Source: an uncultured Clostridia bacterium (GTDB lineage Bacteria; Bacillota; Clostridia; Christensenellales; Aristaeellaceae). From it: a DNA stretch of 64,000 bases. Of this stretch, positions 58,502-64,000 are shown in pieces. The DNA is taken from the NCBI GenBank assembly GCA_934675735.1, contig CAKURR010000007.1:1-64000 (forward strand). The letters are read 5' to 3'. Below the pieces are notes generated by a model. The model searched no databases. It was not told where the DNA came from and saw nothing but the letters and a program-made list of their open reading frames with translations. Position numbers and translations under genes: made by a program. Each line of letters starts with the position of its first letter. Position 1 is the first letter of the stretch.

Positions 58502-59245
58502 ATGCAAACCCTCACCCTTCTCCCCGGCCGCGATAAGGCCGGAAACCCCGAACCGTTTGACCAAATCGCCCTTCGCCGCGGCGAACTGTGTACCATCGTC
58601 GGCAATACGGGCAGCGGCAAAAGCCGCCTTATCAAGGATATCGAACAGCTTTCCGACGGCACGGGCGTGACCGGACGCCGCGTGCTGCTCGACGGCGCGC
58701 TCGTGCCGATTGAGCGGCGGCAGGCCGTTTCCACCTCGCTCGTCGCCCACCTCGGGCAGAATATGCGCTTCGTGCTGGATACCTCCGTCGGCGCGTTTCT
58801 CCGCCTGCACGCGGCCTGCCGCCAAAAAGAGGTAAGCGAAACCGACGTGCTCGCCGTCGCCAACGATATTACGCCCGAACCCATCGCCATGGATGAAAGT
58901 CTGAACCTGCTCAGCGGCGGCCAGACCCGCGCCCTGATGATCGCGGATATCGCCCTCATCTGCGACAGCCCCATCGTGCTCGTCGATGAAATCGAAAACG
59001 CGGGCATCGACAAACAGCGCGCGCTCGCCCTGCTGCAAAGCCGCGAAAAGCTCGTGCTCGTCGTCACCCACGACCCGCACACCGCGCTGATGGCCGAGCG
59101 GCGGCTGGTGATGGCCGGCGGCGCGGTGAAAGCCGTCATCCGGCGAAACGAACGGGAAGCAGCGCTGTATGAGCAGCTCAGCGTCGAATATGCCCGCAGT
59201 CAACGCCTGCAAACGCTGCTCAGAAAAGGAGACATGCTCGCATGA
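58502..59245 (+). CDS. ABC-type ATPase, probably not a classical importer
   Basis: A 247-residue ATPase: Walker A GNTGSGKS (34-41), signature LLSGGQTRALMIADIALICD, Walker B PIVLVDEIENAGID and H-loop VVTHDPHTALM. Walker B is followed by E-N-A-G-I-D instead of the usual P-x-x-x-L-D, and no membrane partner is encoded nearby. It overlaps the next gene by 4 bp. The context (CobW-like GTPase before, cytosolic binding-protein-like gene after) suggests an energy-driven role in cofactor or metal handling. AAAGGAG precedes the ATG at 58502. Confidence 0.75.
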   Translation: MQTLTLLPGRDKAGNPEPFDQIALRRGELCTIVGNTGSGKSRLIKDIEQLSDGTGVTGRRVLLDGALVPIERRQAVSTSLVAHLGQNMRFVLDTSVGAFLRLHAACRQKEVSETDVLAVANDITPEPIAMDESLNLLSGGQTRALMIADIALICDSPIVLVDEIENAGIDKQRALALLQSREKLVLVVTHDPHTALMAERRLVMAGGAVKAVIRRNEREAALYEQLSVEYARSQRLQTLLRKGDMLA

Positions 59246-60159
59246 CTAACGTTTTGCTCTATTGGAATCACATCTGCGTGCTGCATAATCAGGAAAAGGC
59301 GTTCCTCTCGCGGCTGGCCGAGTCGCTGAAAGCGGAGGATATCGAACTGACCGTGCGCTATTTCGGCCTGGGCTACCCCGAGCACATGAGCGAATATCTC
59401 GCCCGCGAGGACGCCGTTCTGCCCGACCTGATTGTGTCCGCCGACCTCGAGGTGTTTGAAGACGCGCGGCTGATGGAAAAACTGCGCCCCACGCTGCATC
59501 AGGCGCGCGATTTTGTGCCGCTGGCCGAAAGCGCGGCGCTTTCCTGCTGTGAGCGCGGCGCGGCGCTGCTGCCGATTTTGGCCATCCCGCTGGTGTATTT
59601 CACCCGCGAGCCGGACATAGCCGAGCGCACGCCGCTTGATGAAACGGAAGGCCTGTGCATCGGCGGCGTGAATAACTCCGCGATTAAAACCGTCGCCAAA
59701 ACGCTGCTCAGCCATTGCGGGCAGGCGCAGACCGAGCGCTTTCTGGCCCGCGCGAACGTGTCGGATATGCCCATCGGCGCATACAATCAGGTGCGCATGG
59801 GCGCGCAGAAAACGGCGCTCGTGCCGTCGCTCTACGCCCTCCGCGCGAATGAAAGCCAAACCTTCCTCCGCGTGCCGCAGGAAGGCCCCGTGCTGATTCC
59901 CAGCTATTTGGCCGCGCGCACGTCGATTGCCCGCGACTTGGCGCAGAAGCTGGCCGAGCGCATCCTCTGCCGCGAGCTTTGCGAGTTTTACGCCCAAAAT
60001 GGCGATTTAATCCTCTTCCCCGCCTGCACCGAAACGCACAGCAAGCAGGAAAGCCCACGCTATTTCGTGCCCCGCGCGGATTGGCTGCAAAGCTATGACC
60101 CCGAAGCGTTTGAGGATTTCTATACCGCGCATCTGCATGGGGCGAAGCGATTGTTTTGA
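59242..60159 (+). CDS. Binding-protein-like protein without signal peptide, unknown function
   Basis: A 305-residue protein with a bilobed periplasmic-binding-protein look (alternating alpha/beta; LPDLIVSADLEVFEDARLME, IPLVYFTREPDI, IGGVNNSAIKTVAKTLLSHC) but no signal sequence; it begins MTNVLLYWNHICVLHNQEKA. Conserved-looking Cys/His clusters are NHICVLHN near the N-terminus and SCCERG at about 105. It starts 4 bp inside the ABC ATPase gene, so the two products are made together. Cytosolic ligand binding is inferred. I know no characterised relative. Confidence 0.7.
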   Translation: MTNVLLYWNHICVLHNQEKAFLSRLAESLKAEDIELTVRYFGLGYPEHMSEYLAREDAVLPDLIVSADLEVFEDARLMEKLRPTLHQARDFVPLAESAALSCCERGAALLPILAIPLVYFTREPDIAERTPLDETEGLCIGGVNNSAIKTVAKTLLSHCGQAQTERFLARANVSDMPIGAYNQVRMGAQKTALVPSLYALRANESQTFLRVPQEGPVLIPSYLAARTSIARDLAQKLAERILCRELCEFYAQNGDLILFPACTETHSKQESPRYFVPRADWLQSYDPEAFEDFYTAHLHGAKRLF

Positions 60160-60185
60160 ACTCCTTCCGTCGGCCAGAAGCCGAC

Positions 60186-60213
60186 ACCTTCCTCGAAGAG
60201 GGAGGTCTTTTTT
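60186..60213 (+). terminator. Terminator of the CobW-like operon
   Basis: A 9-bp stem ACCTTCCTC/GAGGGAGGT (one T-G pair), loop GAA, then a six-T run. Confidence 0.85.
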
Positions 60214-60247
60214 GTATATAAGCGCTGCAATTTCCTACAAAGCAAAA

Positions 60248-60266
60248 AAGCGGGCTATGCCCGCTT
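60248..60266. terminator. Terminator hairpin, left copy of a 19-bp duplication
   Basis: AAGCGGGCTATGCCCGCTT, an 8-9-bp stem. On the minus strand it ends in TTTTTT and can end the histidine kinase transcript. Confidence 0.85.
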
Positions 60267-60391
60267 CAGCTTGTTGACATAAGCAAACTTGGCTTGAATA
60301 GCAAAATCAAGAAATTCAGCTATTCTTTCATTTGCGGAAAGGGCTATTCTCCCCCCCTTCGGGGGGAGAATAGCTTTTTGTCTACAGTCTG
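60267..60391 (+). mobile_element. MITE-like element, copy 3 (125 bp)
   Basis: Same orientation as copy 2 and nearly identical to it. Begins CAGCTTGTTGACATAAGC, ends GTCTACAGTCTG, with the inner C-run/G-run hairpin and T-run. Direct repeats of 19 bp equal to the hairpin lie on both sides. Confidence 0.9.
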
Positions 60392-60414
60392 AAGCGGGCT
60401 ATGCCCGCTTTTTT
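60392..60414. terminator. Terminator hairpin, right copy
   Basis: The identical 19-bp hairpin followed by TTTT on the plus strand. The original uninterrupted hairpin was a bidirectional terminator between the convergent binding-protein-like and kinase genes. Confidence 0.85.
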
Positions 60415-60473
60415 ACAGTTTTCCATATGGATTACGGTTCATTCGCAAAAATAAGCGGCAGATAGGTGAACCG

Positions 60474-63023
60474 TTACTTCTTCACATACTTCCCAATCAT
60501 CTTCACCAGCACCGCCGCGTCGAGCGGCTTGGTCAAATGCTCGTTCATGCCCGCGCTGCGGCTGCGCTCCACATCGTCGGCGAACGCATTGGCCGTCATC
60601 GCGAAAATCGGTATCGTCTTGGCATCGGGGCGGTTGAGGGCGCGGATGCGGCGCGTGGCTTCCAGACCGCCCATGACGGGCATCATCACATCCATCAAAA
60701 TCACGTCGATGTCGCCCGGGCGAGACGCGGCGAATCGCTCCACCGCCTGCTCGCCGTCCGTCGCCTTCATCACCGTCACGCCCTCGTTTTGCAGCATGAA
60801 CTCGGCGATTTCCATGTTCAGGTCGTTGTCCTCCACCAGCAGCACCTTCGTCCCGCGGATGGAGACCGCCGCGCCGTCCGCGTGCTCCTCCGTCCGCTGC
60901 GCATCCTTGTCGAGCGCGAAGGTGAGGTGCACGGTGAAGGTCGTGCCGACGTTCTTTTCGCTTTGCAGCGTGATTTCGCCGTGCATCTTCTCCACCAGCT
61001 CTTTGACGATGGCCAGCCCGAGGCCCGTGCCCATATACGACGAGCGCGCGCTCACGTCCTCCTGAGCAAACGGCTCGAAGGCGTGCTGCTGAAACGCCTC
61101 GCTCATGCCCACGCCCGTGTCGCGCACGACAAACTCAAACGTGACCGTGTCCGCCGTGAGCGCGATTTCGCGCGAGGTCAAAAAGATTTCGCCGCCGACC
61201 TTGTTGTATTTCATCGCGTTGCCCATCAGGTTTTGCAGCACCTGCCGCACGTGCAGCGGGCTGCCGATGACATGACAGTGGCCGTCGTGATGAATGTCCT
61301 TGTGCAGGGTGATGGATTTTTCCGCCGTCTGCGCCTCGATGACGACGGCAGTCTCCTCCGCCAGGCTGCAAACGTCAAACGGTTTGTTTTCCAGCTGCAC
61401 ATCGCCGCTTTCCAGCTTGTTCATATCCAGCACGTTGTTAACCAGCTCGAGCAGGAAGCCGGAGGCCGCCATGATTTTATTGCGGCATTCCTCCTGCTTT
61501 TCCTCGTTCCCGCGGTAGTGGCGGGAGATTTCCACCATGCCGCGGATGCCGTTGATGGGCGTGCGGATATCGTGGCTCATGCGGCGCAGAAAATCGGTCT
61601 TGGCCGCGTCGGCGCGGCGGGCCTGCACGACGGCTTCGCGCAGACGGCGCTGATGCTCCTGCTCGCGCTCCTTTTCGGCGGTGCAGTCGCGCGTCGCGGT
61701 GAGAACGGTCGTCAGCCTGCCTTTTTTGTCATAGCTCTGCGCGACGAGGATGGAATAATACCACCGCCCGCTGGCCGAGCGATACGTGTGGCTGACGTAG
61801 CGCTGGCCCTTGAGCCGCTCCTCCATCGTGCGCACGTCGAGAAACGCTTCCATCGCGTCGTGGTCCTTCGGGTCGATGAACTGCTCGAGATAGCCGCGCG
61901 TGTTATCCGCCACGTTTTTGCAGTTCTGGTCGCGGCTGCCGTCCGGATTGACGATGCATTCCATCTTGCCGGAGGGCACCTGCACCACGTATATGGAGGT
62001 ATATACCTTGCTCAGCGCGTTGATGGTGTTCAGCCGCTTCTGGCTCTGCTCGAAAATCGAGCGTTCGGATACCGCGCGCAGCGCGATGAAGCCCATCCAG
62101 ATGAGCACAAACAGCGTCATCGCCACGCCCATGACCACCGAGCGCGTGGCATACACCGCCGTTTCGGGAAAGAACACGTAGATGGTGTATTCGTTCATCT
62201 GCCGCTTGTCGCCCAGCCACGTTCTGCCCCCGCGCGACACGCTGTAAAGCCCGCTGCTGCTGCGGGCATATTGCCCGGCGCTCAGCGTCAGCGCTTCCTC
62301 GCGGGAAAGGCTGCCGAGCATAGCCGAATTGGTGGCCGCAACCCTGTCGTTTTCCAGTACGACCACCACGCCGTCCATGTTGAATTTGAATCCGTCAAAC
62401 AGGGTGGTCAGCGTCATGTCGCCGCTCGCGGCAGCCAGAGCGCGCTTGCCGGTGTAGGCCAGCACAATGCCCTTCGCGTCCTTTCGGGCGACGGCGGCCA
62501 CGTCGTAGGTCTCGCCATCCAGCTGCACGCGGGTCATGTAGCTCTTCACCGGATAATCCAAAATGTTCGCAACGTTTTCGCTTTCCACCACACGCTGCCA
62601 TTTGGCGCGCGTGTCGCCGTCGGATTCCGTCTCCATCACCGTGTTCAGCCGCTCATCCAGCACCAAAATGCCATCGAGCCGCTGGTCGCGCACATAAGTC
62701 TCCAGCTCCGCCACGCCGAAATCCGGCTCGTCGCGCAGCACGCGGGCGGCCTCGTCGGCCTTATCCTGCAGGCGGACGAGGCTCTTCGCCTTGTCGCCCG
62801 AGACATAGTTGTCATATTTAATCAGCTGCGTCTTGACAAACGCAAACGACTCCTCGATGGTGCTCTGCACCTTGCACATATCCCGAATCGTCATCACATG
62901 ATGCAGGGAGAAGGCAAGCGCGCCCCCCACCAGCAGCATGACCGTGGCGAAACGAACCCACGAATACTTGCCCCGTGTGCGCCTGCGATAAAAGTCAATC
63001 AGCTTTTCAGGGATGCAAAGCAT
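60474..63023 (-). CDS. Hybrid sensor histidine kinase with receiver domain
   Basis: An 849-residue protein. Membrane helices at about 24-45 and 296-318 enclose a 250-residue extracellular sensor with Cache-like layout. A PAS-like region (about 335-450) leads to HisKA with H484 in MSHDIRTPINGI, an ATPase domain (NLMGNAMKYNKVG; DTGVGM; GTGLGLAIV) and a C-terminal receiver with phospho-acceptor D778 (VILMDVMMPVMGG) and K832. The start overlaps the binding-protein gene by 17 bp. No output regulator is encoded nearby, so the signal may pass to a distant partner. Confidence 0.92.
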   Translation of the reverse strand: MLCIPEKLIDFYRRRTRGKYSWVRFATVMLLVGGALAFSLHHVMTIRDMCKVQSTIEESFAFVKTQLIKYDNYVSGDKAKSLVRLQDKADEAARVLRDEPDFGVAELETYVRDQRLDGILVLDERLNTVMETESDGDTRAKWQRVVESENVANILDYPVKSYMTRVQLDGETYDVAAVARKDAKGIVLAYTGKRALAAASGDMTLTTLFDGFKFNMDGVVVVLENDRVAATNSAMLGSLSREEALTLSAGQYARSSSGLYSVSRGGRTWLGDKRQMNEYTIYVFFPETAVYATRSVVMGVAMTLFVLIWMGFIALRAVSERSIFEQSQKRLNTINALSKVYTSIYVVQVPSGKMECIVNPDGSRDQNCKNVADNTRGYLEQFIDPKDHDAMEAFLDVRTMEERLKGQRYVSHTYRSASGRWYYSILVAQSYDKKGRLTTVLTATRDCTAEKEREQEHQRRLREAVVQARRADAAKTDFLRRMSHDIRTPINGIRGMVEISRHYRGNEEKQEECRNKIMAASGFLLELVNNVLDMNKLESGDVQLENKPFDVCSLAEETAVVIEAQTAEKSITLHKDIHHDGHCHVIGSPLHVRQVLQNLMGNAMKYNKVGGEIFLTSREIALTADTVTFEFVVRDTGVGMSEAFQQHAFEPFAQEDVSARSSYMGTGLGLAIVKELVEKMHGEITLQSEKNVGTTFTVHLTFALDKDAQRTEEHADGAAVSIRGTKVLLVEDNDLNMEIAEFMLQNEGVTVMKATDGEQAVERFAASRPGDIDVILMDVMMPVMGGLEATRRIRALNRPDAKTIPIFAMTANAFADDVERSRSAGMNEHLTKPLDAAVLVKMIGKYVKK

Positions 63024-63807
63024 CAGTTACCCCCCCCAGCGATTTTTCGGCGTCGAGGCCGTATTTTTCCGCAATCGCCCGCGCCGTTCCGTCCTCCCGC
63101 ATCTCGTCGATGACCGTTTGCAGCCGCGCGGCCAGCTCGTCGTGCGCGCCCTTTTCAAACGCCACGCCCAGCTCGTTGGCATACATCGTCTGCGAAATCT
63201 CCCGATAGAGGTCGGGCGAATGCGTCACCAGACTGCGGATGGCGTATTCGTGCGCCACCACCATATCCACATAATCTTTGCGCAGCGCGGCGACCGCCTC
63301 GCCCGTCGTGGAGAAGCAGAGCACCTGCGCCATTTCGGGCACGTTTGGGTTTTCGCGGCGCAGCAGCGCCTTTTCCGCCGTGGTGGAGGCCTGCACCGCC
63401 GCGCGCTTGCCCGCAAGCTGGCTCAGCTCGGTGTAATCGCTGTCCGCGCGCACCATCGCCACCTGACGGCTGTACAGATACGGCCCGGCCCAGGTGTATT
63501 CATCCTCGCGGCCGTTCATCGTAAAGCAGCTCCACAGGCAGTCGATTTCGCCGCTTGAGAGATAATTCTTCTTGTTGTCCCACACGATTTCGCGGAACTG
63601 TACATCGTAGCCAAGCCTGCCGAACGCTTCCTCGGCAAAATCCACGTCCACGCCGACGAACAGTCCGTCGCCGTTTTTATAGGTATACGGCTCGTAATTC
63701 GCGTCGCAGCCGATGATGACGGTGTTCCCCTCCGTCGCCGCCGCGGATGCGCCAAACGCAAGCAGCAGCGCCGTCAAAGCCGCTCCAAGCAGACCCCGTT
63801 TTCTCAT
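63007..63807 (-). CDS. Amino-acid-type extracellular binding protein (SBP_bac_3) linked to the kinase
   Basis: A 266-residue protein with signal peptide MRKRGLLGAALTALLLAFGA then SAAAT. The fold is SBP_bac_3: IIGCDANYEPYTYKNGDGLF, VDVDFAEEAFGRLGYDVQF, DCLWSCFTMNGREDEYTWAG. There is no lipobox. No permease or ATPase is nearby; instead it overlaps the kinase gene, so it probably serves as ligand receptor for it, like the separate or fused binding domains of EvgS/BvgS-type sensors. The ATG at 63807 was chosen because the promoter lies too close to the earlier ATG at 63861. Confidence 0.85.
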   Translation of the reverse strand: MRKRGLLGAALTALLLAFGASAAATEGNTVIIGCDANYEPYTYKNGDGLFVGVDVDFAEEAFGRLGYDVQFREIVWDNKKNYLSSGEIDCLWSCFTMNGREDEYTWAGPYLYSRQVAMVRADSDYTELSQLAGKRAAVQASTTAEKALLRRENPNVPEMAQVLCFSTTGEAVAALRKDYVDMVVAHEYAIRSLVTHSPDLYREISQTMYANELGVAFEKGAHDELAARLQTVIDEMREDGTARAIAEKYGLDAEKSLGGVTDALHP

Positions 63808-63869
63808 ACGCAGATGTTTTTCCCTCTCTTTATTTCGGTTACACCTTTTCATGTCAGACATATCGTTTT

Positions 63870-63899
63870 ATTGTATCCTATATTTTGCTTCTGCGGCAA
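63870..63899 (-). promoter_or_regulatory. Promoter of the binding protein-kinase pair
   Basis: Minus strand TTGCCG (63894-63899), 18-bp spacer, TACAAT (63870-63875). Confidence 0.55.
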
Positions 63900-64000
63900 C
63901 AAAAAATGAAAGAATCTCGCGAAAAATTGGCGTTTGTTCAGTTTTATGACGCATATGGGCGGCGCAAAGGCCCTTCGCGCACGCAAACCTTCGTCATTTT
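63900..64000. other. Window end without recognised gene
   Basis: No ORF with a ribosome site and no clear structure; it may be the upstream region of a gene outside the window. Confidence 0.5.

Overview
The window looks like a chromosomal segment of a GC-rich Clostridia-class Firmicute, possibly from a gut or anaerobic habitat. The signs are strong AGGAGG-type ribosome binding sites, a glgC-glgD-glgA glycogen operon, PepV, PatB and PepF peptidase/lyase genes, an AzgA-type purine permease, and clean TTGACA/TATAAT promoters. No rRNA, tRNA, prophage or CRISPR array was recognised. The genus cannot be given from sequence reading alone.

Layout. 1-7.1 kb: an Lsr-type autoinducer-2 cassette. lsrA-lsrC-lsrD-lsrB (lsrB cut by the window edge) reads leftward, and lsrR-lsrK-cupin reads rightward, with two near-consensus divergent promoters between them. 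7.3-10.8 kb: an SH3-like secreted protein, a sirtuin, RecO and a membrane protein. 11.1-14.8 kb: a 54-residue membrane miniprotein with its own promoter and terminator, NAD synthetase, an SDR oxidoreductase and a sigma-region-2-only protein. 14.8-18.8 kb: an unknown protein, DgoK, KDPGal-type aldolase and PepV. 19.1-25.2 kb: PatB, two large membrane proteins, an RsmC-like methylase and RsuA. 25.5-30.0 kb: glgC-glgD-glgA, where GlgA carries an unusual lysine-rich repeat tail. 30.1-33.7 kb: two more paralogues of the large membrane protein. 33.8-35.7 kb: a GntR-type regulator with an ABC exporter. 35.9-42.6 kb: a lipoprotein, a MocR-type regulator, a Tet(M)-like GTPase, TrmD, a duplicated beta-rich protein and an orphan DNA methylase. 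42.9-48.3 kb: a purine permease, phosphoglucomutase and PepF. 48.5-54.1 kb: a surface protein, an acidic protein, an AraC regulator and a Tat-exported FAD/FMN flavoprotein. 54.4-60.2 kb: a NitT/TauT-type ABC importer, a Crp-like regulator, and a CobW-like GTPase / ABC ATPase / signal-less binding-protein module. 60.5-63.8 kb: a periplasmic-type binding protein overlapping a hybrid histidine kinase.

Two kinds of small repeats stand out. The first is a 125-126 bp MITE-like element present three times (35.7, 54.1 and 60.3 kb). Each copy sits at the edge of a rho-independent terminator hairpin and is flanked by a direct duplication of exactly that hairpin (30, 29 and 19 bp). The second is a family of about 18 intergenic elements built from up to three stem-loops. 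The stems change between copies but stay paired, the elements often occur as inverted pairs, and one stem often lies just 5' of a Shine-Dalgarno sequence. In two places the repeats also supply the C-terminus of a protein.

The least familiar gene group is the Crp / CobW-like GTPase / ABC ATPase / cytosolic binding-protein set at 56.8-60.2 kb. It is a reasonable candidate for an undescribed metal- or cofactor-handling system.
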